The notes under the pieces were generated by a model that did not search any database, was not told the DNA's origin, and was given only the letters and a program-made list of their open reading frames with translations. Below, one piece after another: positions 9,711-21,687 of a stretch of 64,000 nucleotides of DNA. Numbering within the stretch: position 1 is the stretch's first letter; each line of letters starts with the position of its first letter. The DNA comes from Lolium rigidum (taxonomy: Eukaryota; Streptophyta; Magnoliopsida; Poales; Poaceae): assembly GCF_022539505.1 (NCBI RefSeq), contig NC_061510.1:230031322-230095321 (forward strand). Reading direction: 5' to 3'. A program made the position numbers and the translations under genes.

Positions 9711-11890
9711 CCTATGGATCCTTCTTAGTCACTCCAAAATCAAGCTATTGGGAGGTTTTTGAAATTTCCATGTTTGAAACCAAAAACGACTTCTCTTCAT
9801 GCATGCTTGACTTCATAAGACAGAGTTTAGCTAGGGGTATGGGGTAGATACATGATTTTCCTGGTTTGAATATGTCTAGACCTTGTTTATCAACTTAATT
9901 GAATGCTTACTATATGACATAAGAAGACTTTGTGCATTGGTTTTTCATTTTTTTTGATTTTTTCTAAAATTTGTATGCCCATTTGAATCTTGGTCAAATC
10001 CTAGGTTTCACCAAGATTTGAATAAGTTTAAAACATGAATATGAAAAAGTAAGCATGTATGCTTCTTAGTCACTTCAAAATGAAGCTCTTGGGAGGGTTT
10101 TTGAAATTTCCATGTTTGAAACCAAAAACCACTTCTCTTCATGCATGCTTGACTTCATAAGACAGAGTTTAGGGTTTTAGGGGTAGATATATACATGATT
10201 TTCTGGTTTGAATATGTCTAGACCTTGTTTATCAACTTGAATGCTTACTATATATATGACATAAGAAAGCAATGTCCTTTGTTTTTTCATTCTTTTGATT
10301 TTTTTCTGAATTTTTATGCCCATTTGAATCTTTTGGTCAAATCCTAGGTTTGACCACGATTTAAACAAGTTTAAAACATGAAAATGAAAAGGGAAGCTTG
10401 TATCCTTCTTAGTCACTCTAAAATGAAGTTTTTGGGAGGTTTTTGAAATTACCATGCTTGAAACCCAAAACCACTTCTCTTCATGCCTGACTTCATAAGA
10501 CATAGTTTAGGGTTAGGGGTAGATACATGGTTTTGTATGGTTTGAATTTGTATAGACCTTGTTTATCAACTTGAATGCTTACGATATGACATAAGAAGAC
10601 TATGTACTTTGGTTTTCATTTTTCTGATATTTTAAAATTTTGTGTCCATTTGAATCTTGGTCAAACCCTAGGTTTGACCAAGATTTAAACAAGTTTAAAA
10701 CATGAAAATGAAAAGGTAATCATGGATCCTTCTTAGTCACTCTAAAATGAAGCTTTTGGGATGTTCTTGAAATTTCCATGTTTGAAACCCAAAACGACTT
10801 CTCTACATGCATGCTTGACTTAAGACATAGTTTAGCTAGGGTTAGGGGGTAGATACATGATTTTCCTGGTTTGAATATGTCTAGACCTTGTTTATCAACT
10901 TAATTGAATGCTTACTATATAACATAGACTATGTGCCTTGGTTAGCATCTAGTGCAGTATGTGTGAACATGTATGCACTATGTGTGCTATAACTTGTATG
11001 TCTTTCAAATTTGAACCAAATTTGAATAAGTTTGAAATATTTGAAATGGGGATTTTGGCTTAAACGTTTGTAACCCAAAACAATTTCTCTTCATGCTAGA
11101 TTTCATAAGACCGAGTTTAGGGTTAGGGGGTACATACATGATTTGTCTGGTTTGAATATGTCTAAACCTTGTTTATCAACTTGAATGCTTACTATATGAC
11201 ATCAGAAGCCTATGTGCTTTTGTTTTTCATTTCTCTAATTTTTTTGAATTTTATGCACATTTGAATCTTGGTCAAATCCTAGGTTTGACCAAGATTTAAA
11301 CAAGTTTCAAACCTGAAAATTTCCATGTTTGAAACCCAAAACCACTTCTCTTCATGATTGACTTCATAATACATAGTTTAGGGTTAGGGCTAGATATATA
11401 CATGATATTTCTGGTTTGAATATGTCTAGAACTTGTTTATCAACTTAATTCAATTCTTACTATATGACATAAGAAGACTATGTGCCTTGGTTTTTCATTT
11501 TTTTTGATTTTTTCTAAAATTTGTATGCCCATTTGAATCTTGGTCAAATGCTAGGTTTCACCAAGATTTGAATAAGTTTAAAACATGAATATGAAAAAGT
11601 AAGCATGTATGCTTCTTAGTCACTTCAAAATGAAGCTCTTGGGAGGGTTTTTGAAATTTCCATGTTTGAAACCAAAAACCACTTCTCTTCATGCATGCTT
11701 GACTTCATAAGACAGAGTTTAGGGTTTTAGGGGTAGATATATACATGATTTTCTAGTTTGAATATGTCTAGACCTTGTTTATCAACTTGAATGCTTACTA
11801 TATATATGACATATAAGAATGCTATGTCCTTTGTTTTTTCATTCTTTTGATTTTTTTTCTGAAATTTTATGCCCATTCGAATCTTTTGGT
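9711..11890. repeat. Tandem satellite array, about 335 bp units (right block)
   Basis: About seven units with the same consensus and telomere-like motif as the left block. The landmark recurs near 9880, 10220, 10552, 10884, 11166, 11430 and 11770. The pair of short units (about 282 and 264 bp) carrying the AGCATCTAGTGCAGTATGTG variant recurs here at 10.94-11.43 kb. It lies two basic units closer to the block start than in the left block. The array runs into the N gap, so its true length is unknown. Confidence 0.88.
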
Positions 11891-11990
11891 NNNNNNNNNN
11901 NNNNNNNNNNNNNNNNNNNNNNNNNNNNNNNNNNNNNNNNNNNNNNNNNNNNNNNNNNNNNNNNNNNNNNNNNNNNNNNNNNNNNNNNNN
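11891..11990. other. Assembly gap, 100 N
   Basis: Exactly 100 N, the conventional placeholder for a gap of unknown size, lying inside the satellite array. The array and whatever joins it to 11991 are unresolved here. Open frames crossing the Ns are meaningless. Confidence 1.
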
Positions 11991-14930
11991 CGTTGGATCC
12001 GTACCGATGTGACACTTGGCCGTACTAGTACGGTCTCATATTTTTGTATTACTTGGACTGTAGCCAAATTCGAAATCTCATTCCAGCAGCAAAACTTCCC
12101 GCCCGAAAAATACAAATATTTCACACGCTTCTAACTTCCCATTCTACCCTCGTAAAGATGACAACAATGTCCATGTATAAGTCGGTTGGTGGGGGGTCTA
12201 CCCGTCATTTTTTTCGATCACCACCTCCCTAGCCCCGGAAACTAACCAAAAAAAATCATTTCCCTCAGTCTCTCCTCTGAGACCACACCCACCGGAACTT
12301 CCCAAGTCCCTCTCTCTCCCACCTCCACTACCACCGCACCGGAACATCCCCGCCGGACTTCCCTGGCCTACCCGAGGCCTCGCGATCCTCATCATCCGGC
12401 TGCCTGCCGGAGCCGCTTCATCGACGCCGTCATCAACCGGACCAGATCATCCCCGCCGAACCTCCAAACCATATGCTCATCTAGCAGTCTACCGCAGTCG
12501 CTTCAGCTGCGGTATCGTCCACCCCACCGGAGCCGCTTCGCCGGATCCGTCGTCCACCGCATCGGATCTTGCTCACCGACACCGCTGTGCATGAACCGGA
12601 TCTGCTTCACCGGTGCCGTGCATGATCTAAACTCTTCTACTGTCGCTTTTCTATTGCTTGCACTGCAAGTTCTTGTTTAATCTTGGGGGAACCTGTTTGT
12701 GCTAACGACGCGCCGTTACGTTTTTTGCGAGATGAGATGAGTAACCATGAATTGTAATGGCCGTCTCTCCAACCCCAAGTAGCACATGTAGCGTACTTCA
12801 TCACCGGATCTATCAACCCCAGGAAGATCTGCTGTGACTCCCACAGAGTGCTTCTCCTAATGTAAGTCCATTATTTTAGCGCCATGTTCTGGGTTCAGAT
12901 GCTTGTTTGTCTGAAGCTCTTTTAGTTCATTCCTAGATATGACCGTAACACCTTGCTATTTTCTAGTTCATTGCTAACTTTAAGCGGTTGAACATTTTGG
13001 TTTGCATTCCCTGCTCTGTAGATGTAGCCATCATAACTTCTATCTTGCTTAGTCGTCGTTACAAAAATTATAGGCTGCTACTATTTTGTTCATGCCAATC
13101 TTGTTCTCCCTGAACATGTTGGTTTGCATTCCCTGTACTACAGGTGATGCCATTGTTATTTCTATCTACTTCGTCGTAAGCTAACAAAGTACTTGCCTGC
13201 TATTAGTTCCTGCATGCTATCGCTCTGCCATCCTGCAGTACGAATTTATTTGAACTCGTCACAGCTGTTACTTCCATCGTAATTTTGGCTGCCATCTGAT
13301 TCTTCAAAAGCTGCAATATTAACTTGTTTCTCTTAATTGGCATGGTGCTCACATATAGAATGGTGAACATATTGGTGTGCATTCCCTCTTCTACAAGTTC
13401 ACAGGTGATCCCACTATATTCCGTTTCTGGTCCATCCAAAGCCGTAGCATTAACTATCCTATATGTGTTGCTCATTACAACTTTATATCCCGAAACAAAT
13501 TGATTTGTTTCCCTTATCTACAAGTTTATGAGTGATGCCATTATAACTCCTATCTATTTTATTCCTAGCTATTATAGTAACATCCTGCTATTATTTAGTT
13601 CATGGCCAATTTTAAGTAATTGCACATGTTGGTTCGCATTCCCTGCTCCATAGCTTTTGGAATCGTAACTTCTATATTTGGTTTACATTCCCTGCTCTGT
13701 AGATCTAGCCATCATAACTTTATCTTGCTCAGTCGTTGTTACAAAAATTATGGCCTGCTACTATGTTGTTTGTGCCAATTTTTAACTCCATGAACATGTT
13801 GGCTTGCATTCCCTGTACTACAGGTGATGCCATTGTTTTGTATCTAGTTCATTGTAAGCTAACAAAGTAAGGACTTAGTTTGGCATGCTATCACTCTGCT
13901 ATCTAGCCTGGAAAAAAACTTGTCATACTACTAGATAATAATTTTGCGTGCCATCTTGTTCTTCAAAAGCTGCATTATTGACTTGTTTCTCCGACTTGGC
14001 ATGACGCTCACATATGGAATGCTCGAACATATTGGTTTGCATTCCCTCTTATACAAGTTCACAGGTGATCCCACTATATTTCGTATCTGGTCCATCCTAA
14101 GCTCCAGCATTAACTATCCTCTACGTGTTGCTCATTACAAGTTTATATCCCGAAACATCTTGATTTGCATCCCCTTCACTATAAGTTCAGGAGTATTATT
14201 TAGTTCACGGCCAAAATGAAGTAATTGCACTTGGCACATGTTGGTTCACATTCCCTCCTCTTTAGCTTTTGCCATCGTAACTTCTATTTTTGGTTTACAT
14301 TCCCTTCTCTGTAGATGTAGCCATCATAACTTCATCTTGCTCAGTCGTTGTGACAAAATTTATAGCCTGCTACTATGTTGTTCATGCCAATCTTGTACTC
14401 CCTGAACATGTTGGGTTTGCATGGGAGTCGACAGTAGTAAGTCTGCTGTTTTATTCTAACATGCTCTGTTATATTGGCTATTGGTATGCGGCATGCACTC
14501 TTTGTTTGCTTATTGTGCGCATTACAATGATCTTGTTATAACGACGAAATGATGAGTTCCAAATTCTTTGGCAAACAATATTGTAGTGTCTTTGCCTTTC
14601 CATTGTTGTTGTCTTAACTTGTAATGTCTTTGTTTCGGATATAGGTGCTGCATGGACAACTTAAAAGATTGCCGGATCGCTTCATTGTATTGCTAGGTTT
14701 AATTACCATTCAATTTCTCTGGGTTCTGTAATATTTTTTCAAAGCCTTGCAGCTGATGTAATATTTAGTTAGTTTTTATAGTTCTTTCGCGCATTTTTTC
14801 TTTGGTGCTTGTGGTAAGTGAGGCTATCATGTGCTGCGTAAATATTCTCAGTATCTAAATCACAAATTCCCATCACTTAAACGGCCCAATTAAGCGAAAT
14901 CACATATGTGCCGGCCCGCAAAATCCTAAA
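11991..14930 (+). other. Unidentified region with about 650 bp internal repeats, possibly CACTA interior
   Basis: The first 600 bp (12200-12640) are CCGG-rich and resemble a leader or first exon. From about 12960 to 14420 a block of about 650 bp occurs a little more than twice. The phrase GTAGATGTAGCCATCATAAC recurs near 13020, 13700 and 14314, and TACAGGTGATGCC recurs near 13140 and 13820. Splice-like signals (TGTAAGT at about 12861; GGATATAG before 14646) suggest a spliced noncoding transcript, but this is inference. No protein domain is recognised. The region precedes CACTA subterminal sequence, so it may be the interior of that element. Confidence 0.35.
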
Positions 14931-16386
14931 GCGCCTATTATGCCGGCATATAAACACCAACTAAACGGGCTGGCCCACTTACTTATTGGGCTAGCCCACT
15001 TGCTTTAAGGTGGACCCCACCCTCTACTGGGCCGGCCCAGTAACAGAAAAGTGGGCCCCACAAGCTTATTGGCTCGGCCCGCTAACTCGTCGGGCCAGCC
15101 CACCTGATTTACCGTGGACCCCACATACTAATTGGGTCGGCCCACTAACTTGTTGGGCCAGCCCAAAAGCTTTTGTGGTGGACCCCACACACTAAATGGG
15201 CTGGCCCTTTAACAGGATAGTGGGACCCACCTGCGTTTTTGGCCCGGCCCACCATCTTGTTGGGCCGGCCCACTTGCTATATGGTGGACCCCACACACTA
15301 AATGGGCCGGCCCTTTAACAGGAAAGTGGGACCCACCTGTGTTTTTGGCCCGGCCCACTTGATATATGGTGGACCCCACATACTAAATGGGCCGGCCCTT
15401 TAACAGGAAAGTGGGACCCACCTGTGTTTTTGGCTCGGCCCACTATCTTGTTGGGCTAGCCCACTTGCTATATGGTGGACCCCACATACTAAATGGGCCG
15501 GCCCTTTAAAAGGAAAGTGGGACCCACCTGTGTTTTTGGCCCGGCCCACTATCTTCTTGGGCTGGCCCACTTGCTATATGGTGGACCCCACATACTAAAT
15601 GGGTCGGGCCTTTAATAGAAAAGTGGGACCCACCTGTGTTTTGGCCCGGCCGACTGGCTTGTTGGGCCAGCCCATTTGATCTATTGTGGACCACACATAC
15701 TAAATGGGCCGGCCCGATAGCAGGAAAGTGGGACCCACATGCTAATTGGGTCGGCCCAATAACTTCTTGGGCCGGCCCACTTGCTTTAAGGTGGACCCCA
15801 CTTTGTAAATGGGCCGACCCGATAACAGGGAAGTGGGTCCCACATGTCTTGTGGGCCGGCCCTTTTGCCTGTTGACCGGTCAAACGAGTGCATTCGGCCC
15901 GGCCCACATGCTTAGTGGGCCGGCCCATTAAAATTTTGACCATTCAACCTGAGAGGTTAGGCCCGGCCCACGTAACTAATGGACCAGCCCAGCTATATAG
16001 TTGACCAGTCAAACCAAGTCAGCTGGCCCGGCCCGCAAACTTAATGGGCCGGCCCGCTTAAGATGTGGCAGGCCTCGTGTGGGCCTACCATCTACCACGG
16101 GGTTTCAGCCGGTTAACGCCGTTAACTGCCAGTTAACGGCGTCTGCCACATGTCAGTTTGCATGACGTCAGCAGTCAACGGGCTCCCGGAAACACTTCTG
16201 CAACGGTCCGATTTTCCGTGGCGGAAGGGCGCCCAAGCGCGACGGACCGAAAAAAACGTGGTAGGACTTTGCATGACGCAGTTTCGACAACCGAACCCAT
16301 ATCGTCGGGTTAGGCCCATAGGCGACGAAAAATACCCCTTAGCGGACGATTTTGGGACGTTGTCTATCAGAACTTTTCTTGTAGTG
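14931..16386 (+). mobile_element. CACTA (En/Spm) transposon, 3' terminal region
   Basis: The region ends in AACTTTTCTTGTAGTG at 16386, the inverted form of the CACTACAAGAAAA terminus that defines CACTA elements. It is preceded by a subterminal segment (16090-16370) with GTTAACGGCGTCTGCCACAT and by a GC-rich repeat array. Sequence from 16387 (CTTGCTAGCCTAA) matches the uninterrupted A4 internal region near 59.1 kb, so the junction is a real insertion into A2. No CACTACAAGAAA start is visible to the left. The 5' part is beyond the N gap, beyond the window, or lost. No transposase is seen. Confidence 0.85.
14935..16060 (+). repeat. Subterminal array of about 105 bp units with GGGCCGGCCC palindromes
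   Basis: The marker GTGGACCCCAC recurs near 15010, 15113, 15177, 15282, 15367, 15473, 15581, 15686 and 15790, mostly 103-108 bp apart. Each unit holds two or more GGGCCGGCCCA or GGCCCGGCCCA palindromes and an AAGTGGGACCCAC block. In CACTA elements, repeated subterminal motifs are the binding sites of the DNA-binding transposon protein, and these palindromes are the obvious candidates. The open frames at 15506-15943 (-) and 15636-15875 (+) are by-products of the repeats. Confidence 0.8.
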
Positions 16387-17729
16387 CTTGCTAGCCTAAG
16401 CCTTGTATTGAGAGGGATTACTTCTCATGCATCCAAAATCCTTGAGCCAAAAAATATACCATTTGTGTCCACCATACCTACCTACTACATGGTATTTCTC
16501 TGCCATTCCAAAGTAAATTGCTTGAGTGCTACCTTTAAAATTCCATTCTTTGTCTTTGCAATATATAGCTCATGGGAAAATAGCTTAAAAACTATTGTGG
16601 TATTGAATATGTACTTATGTATCTTATTTCTTAATAAGTTGCTTGTTGAGCGATAACCATGTTCCTAGGGACGCCATCAACTATTTCATCCTTGTTGAAT
16701 ATCATGTGAGTTGCTATGCATGTTCGTCTTGTCTGAAGTAAGGGTGATTTATCATGAGTTGAATGCTTTGAGTATGCATATTGTTAGAGAAGAACATTGG
16801 GCCGCTAACTAAAGCCATATCCATGGTGGAAGTTTCAGTTTGGACAACAATCCTCAATCTCTTATGAGAATATTATCTGTTGTTGAATGCTTATGCATTA
16901 AAGAGGAGTCCATTATCTGTTGTATATGTTGTCCCGGTATGGATGTCTAAGTTGAGAATAATCAAAAGCGAGAAATCCAATGCGAGCTTTCTCCTTAGAC
17001 CTTTGTACAGGCGGCATAGAGGTACCCCTTTGTGACACTTGGTTAAAACATATGTTATGCAATGCTAATCCATGTAAATCCAAGCTAATTAGGACAAGGT
17101 GCGGGCACTATTGGTAATCTATGCATGAGGCTTGCAACTTATAGGATATCTTATACATAACACATATGCTTTATTACTACCGTTGACAAAATTGTTTCTA
17201 TGTTTTCAAAATAAAAGCTTTAGCACAAATATAGCAATCCATGCTTCCCTCTGCGAAGGGGCATTCTTCTACTTTTATGTTGAGTCAGTTTACCTACTTC
17301 TTTCTGTCTTAGAAGCAAACACTTGTGTTAACTGTGCATTGATTCTTACATACTTGCTTATTTGCATTCATCATATTACTTTGTGTTGACAACTATCCAT
17401 GAGATAAACATGTTGAAGTTGAAAGCAACCGCTGAAACTTAGATCTTCCTTTCTGTTGCTTCAATGCCTTTACTTTGAATCTATTGCTTTATGAGTTAAC
17501 TCTTATGCAAGACTTATTGATGCTTGTCTTGAAAGTACTATTCATGAAAAGTCTTTGCTATATGATTCAATTGTTTAATCATTGTCTTTCCCATTGCTTC
17601 GAATCGCTGCATTCATTACATATGCTTACAATAGTATTGATCAAGATTATGATAGCATGTCACTTCAGAAATTATCTTTGTTATCGTTTACATACTCGAG
17701 GACGAGTAGGAACTAAGCTTGGGGATGCT

Positions 17730-19579
17730 TGATACGTCTCAAACGTATCTATAATTTCTTATGTTCCATGCTACTTTATACTCCCTCCGTCCCAGTTCGC
17801 ATGGCAAATTCCCAAAAAATATTTGTCCCAAAATCCCTCACCTCCTAGGCACATTTTGCATTTAATGTGAGAGTAAACTAATCATTTTTGCATGCAAACA
17901 CTCCTCTTTTCATCTCCCACCACGCACTAGTACTCCATGCATGTGAAACCACCGCGCACTAGTACTCGATTAACGTTTTAACGTGCAAATTTAGAGCCAA
18001 TGAGAATTCACCTTGGGCCAAGATATTTGAAAACTTTGCCTTGCGAACTGGGATGGAGGGAGTACACACTTTATGTCATATTTATGCATTTTCCGGCACT
18101 AACCTATTGACAAGATGCCGAAGAGCCAGTTGCTATTTTCTGCTGTTTTTGGTTTCAGAAATCCTACAAAGGAAATATTCTCGGAATTGGACGTAATCAA
18201 CGCCCAGGGTCTTATTTTTGAACGAAGCTTCCAGAAGACCGAAAGGGAAACGAAGTGGGGCGACGAGGCGCCGCCACAATAGGGCCGCGAGGCCAAGGGT
18301 GGGGCCGCGCCGCCCTGGCGTGTGGGCCCCTCGCGTCGCCCCTAAACCTACCCTTCCGCCTATAAGAAGTCTTCGTCGCGAATACCCCAGTACCGAGAGC
18401 CACGATACGGAAAACCTTCCAGAGACGCCGCCGCCAATCCCATCTCGGGGGATTCAGGAGATCGCCTCCGGCACCCTGCCGGAGAGGGGAATCATCTCCC
18501 GGAGGACTCTTCATCGCCATGATCGCCTCCGGAGTGATGTGTGAGTAGTTCACCCCTGGACTATGGGTCCATAGTAGTAGCTAGATGGTTGTCTTCTCCT
18601 CATGTGCTATCATTGTTAGATCTTGTGAGCTGCCTAACATGATCAAGATCATCTATTTGTAATGCTACATATTGCGTTTGTTTGGATCCGATGAATATGG
18701 AATACTATGTTATGTTGATTATCAATCTATCATCTATGTGTTGTTTAAGATCTTGCATGCTCTCCGTTGCTAGTAGAGGCTCTGGCCAAGTTGATACTTG
18801 TAACTCCAAGAGGGAGTATTTATGCTCGATAGTGGGTTCATGTCTCCATTAAATCTGGGGGAGTGACAGCAACCCCTAAGGTTGTGGATGTGCTGTTGCC
18901 ACTAGGGATAAAACATCAATGCTATGTCTAAGGATATTTGTGTTGATTACACTACGCACCATACTTAATGCAATTGTCTGTTGTTTGCAACTTAATACTG
19001 GAAGGGGTGCGGATGCTAACCCGAAGGTGGACTTTTTAGGCATAGATGCATGCTGGGATAGCGGTCTATGTACTTTGTCGTAATGCCCAATTGAATTTCA
19101 CACTACTCATCATAATATGTATGTGCATTGTCATGCCCTCTTTATTTGTCAATTGCCCAACTGTAATTTGTTCACCCAACATGCTATTTCTTATTGGAGA
19201 GACACCACTAGTGAACTGTGGACCCTGGTCCATTCTTTTACATCGAATACAATCTACTGCAATACTTGTTCTTACTGTTCTTTGCAAACATCATCTTCCA
19301 CACTATACATCTAATCCTTTGTTACAGCAAGCCGGTGAGATTGACAACCTCACTGTTACGTTGGGGCAAAGTGCTTTGATTGTGTTGTGCAGGTTCCATG
19401 TTGGCGCCGGAATCCCTGGTGTTGCGCCGCACTACACTCCGCCACCATCAACCTTCAATGTGCTTCTTGACTCCTACTGGTTCGATAAACCTTGGTTTCT
19501 TACTAAGGGAAAACTTGCCGCTGCATGCATCACACCTTCCTCTTGGGGTTCCCAACGGACGTGTGCTTTACACGTAACA
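17730..19579 (+). repeat. A-family 3' LTR (A2)
   Basis: The LTR is 1850 bp, or about 1570 bp without the Stowaway at 17781-18062. It runs from TGATACGTCTCAAACG to ACACGTAACA. A TATAAG promoter-like box lies at about 18361, and GC-rich leader follows. An LTR-derived open frame from 19046 runs without a stop into the downstream gypsy ORF of R. Confidence 0.9.
17781..18062. mobile_element. Stowaway MITE
   Basis: This 282 bp element has terminal inverted repeats CTCCCTCCGTCCCAGTTCGCA / TGCGAACTGGGATGGAGGGAG. It is flanked by TA on both sides (17779-17780 and 18063-18064), the Tc1/mariner-type target duplication. It lies about 50 bp inside the A2 LTR. The other A LTRs lack it, so it is younger than this LTR. 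Non-coding. Confidence 0.97.
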
Positions 19580-21687
19580 ATCACCCTCTGTGAGGCATTC
19601 TTGGGCATCGAGCCTCAGTTTGGGTTGTGGAAGAAAATTTTCTTCGTAAAGAGATACAACAGTAGCAATGGACCCTTTGTCATTGGGGGAGTGGGGTTTG
19701 TTGTCCGTTCACAGGTCAACTATTTCAGTTTCCCAATGAGTGAATCTGTGCAAGGATGGAGACTGAAATGGTTTTATGTTAAGGATTCCTCAACAACCGA
19801 GTCCCAGCTTCCTTGCTTTGCCAACGTCCTTGAAGCCAAGCCTAAACATTCTTGGAAGAACATCCTCTCTCCCGACGAAAGGACAGCAGCCGACGAGTTA
19901 TTTGCCAAATTCCTTCGGATCAAAGAAGCCGATGGCCAAACTATGATCAGCACAGAGGTGGCCGCGGTGTTGTTGAAACGTCGAGTCCATCCAGTCTTAG
20001 CCAGGGTTCGTCCGATGTGGTTGTATTCGGGTCCAAAGGATGAAACCAGGATAAACATCGCTGAACTATCGGAAAAGGAGTTGCTTGATGAAGTTCGTCG
20101 CCTCACTCTCTTTAGTCAGGAAGACTCGATCCCGTTGATGTCTTCTTATTCTCCTCTTCATGCCGATCATCCACCGTCAGAGGTAATTTTCCTTCTCATA
20201 ATCTTATTACCCTGTTCCACTTTGTCGACATAACTACTATTGTTCTTATTTGTTCTTTTCTTCGACAGATCCCCATAGTTTCTGAAAACTTGCATGATTT
20301 ACCAAACGATACTTCCGAGGGAAGAGGTTCCTCAGCCCCTGTTGATTTTCATACTGCCGAGTACACGAGCCCAAAGAACGAACATGATGACCCGATAGAT
20401 TCTGAGGCTGTCTACACCGATCTTCCTCCCTCAGCCAATGATGCTTGCGGCACAGCGGGATCAATGCGTGATGACGACGCTGATCGTGATGCCTTTGTTA
20501 ATGCAGCTATGGAGGAGACCAGAGCTTCACCCGCGAAGAGATCAACCGGCGGCTTTGCCGATGAAAACGAAGGTTTCATTGAGCCTCCGTCTAAGAAGGC
20601 CAAGTCTGGCGCCGTTCCGCCGGATGTCGCGGCTTCCGAAGCTTCGGCTCCTATGGCAGCCCCCGCGGCTCAAGTGTCGACTGCCTCCTCCCTTTCTAGG
20701 GGGAAGGATATTCCTTCGACTACTGCCGCCACGACCCTTCCTTCAGGGAAACCTGCAAGTCTTTCTCGATCATAACATAAACCTTCATAGATATGCCTTG
20801 ATTGATGGTTCTTTGTCAAACATCTAGTTTTCCCCTTTCCTTAAGGATCTGCGGGGCGTTATAACTTCTTTGGAGGCCTTTGCCTCCCAATTTACTTCCC
20901 TTGAGGCAGACAAGGTTCGGCTGCAGAAGGAAGTTAAATCTTCTTCCTCGAAACTGGACAGTGCAGTCAAAATAGCCGCCGCAGCTCGCCAAGAAGTCGA
21001 CTCCCTCAAAGAGGAACTCGGCAAGCTGATGGAGAAGTTGAAGAAGGAGGAAGCGTCTAGGCTGGTCGCCGAAGCTCGGGCAGCCGAAAAAGATGATCTT
21101 CTTCGCCAATCTCGTTGGCTTTGCTTGGTAATTCCTCTTTATGCTTCCTTGTCGACTATTATTTTGCAACTCTAATCCTTTGATAGTAATCTTTCCTGTT
21201 TCATTCCTTTGCAGAGGCCGCTGACATCCCTGTCGATGCCTTGGATAAAATTCCAAACAACTCTCCGGCAAACAGTGTGTCGATGACTCTTGCCGCACAC
21301 CAGCTTACACGGGAGCTCCTTGATAAGGGCAAAGGTGCCATGGCGCGAATGCACTCGATGATCTTCCCCAAGATTAATCAAGACATGACTTTGGGGCAGC
21401 TGATCGACGCCTTCGCAGTCGACACCAAGGAGGTTATCGAGGTATTCAAACGTACTTCGCGTACCTATGGTGCCCTCCTAGCCTTCCAACTTATGATGGG
21501 TCATGGCTTCAAGGCCGATATTGAGGAGATGTCTAGGGAGCTGCCAAAAGATCAAGATGGGCAGTTTATTGATTTAAGCATCTTCAAAATGTCAGCTCTT
21601 AAGTGTGCACGCCAGCTCCTTGAGCTGGTTTCATCGAAGAAAACATCGGCTGGCCCAAGTTTACGAACCCAGACTCAAGCCCCTTGA
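19580..21687 (+). pseudogene. Antisense spliced ORF of Tat element R (gypsy-type 'transposon' domain protein), 5'-truncated
   Basis: The left end is cut by the A2 LTR. The first segment (19580-20182) encodes ITLCEAFLGIEPQFGLWKKI, typical of the plant 'putative gypsy type transposon' domain (Pfam Transposase_28 family, from memory). It is followed by an intron with GT at 20183 and AG at 20267-20268. Segment 2 (from 20269) is acidic and low complexity with a basic patch (PPSKKAKSG). Segment 3 (about 20846-21127) is a long coiled coil (LEADKVRLQKEV, LKEELGKLMEKLKKEE). Segment 4 (about 21215-21687) is helical and ends in a stop. Not all splice junctions keep frame, so decay is likely. The function of this protein class is unknown. 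Confidence 0.65.

Larger units (their letters stand above)
16387..19579 (+). mobile_element. A-family gypsy element, copy A2 (3' internal region and 3' LTR)
   Basis: This is the inverse of A4 57777-59110. It contains the 3' noncoding region, a polypurine tract (AAGCTTGGGGATGC, ending 17729) and an LTR. It is interrupted at its left by the CACTA terminus. Its right end falls in the antisense ORF of element R: LTR ...TAACA, then ATCACCCTCTGT encoding ORF residues. The rest of the element should lie left of the CACTA 5' end and is not identifiable here. No coding sequence is left in this copy. Confidence 0.85.

Noticed and set aside
3861..11890. Regular repeats as a possible CRISPR array
   Set aside because: Units are 335 bp, similar over their full length with no unique spacers, in a plant genome.
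11819..12134. Open frames across the N run
   Set aside because: The translation runs through 100 N and so carries no information.
12198..12640. Possible first exon of a host gene (CCGG-rich block)
   Set aside because: No start codon with a sustained frame or domain, and the sequence downstream is repeated and leads into a CACTA terminus.
15506..15943. 145-aa frame in the GGCCGGCCC array
   Set aside because: A product of the 105 bp repeat; its amino acid sequence is just the repeat translated.
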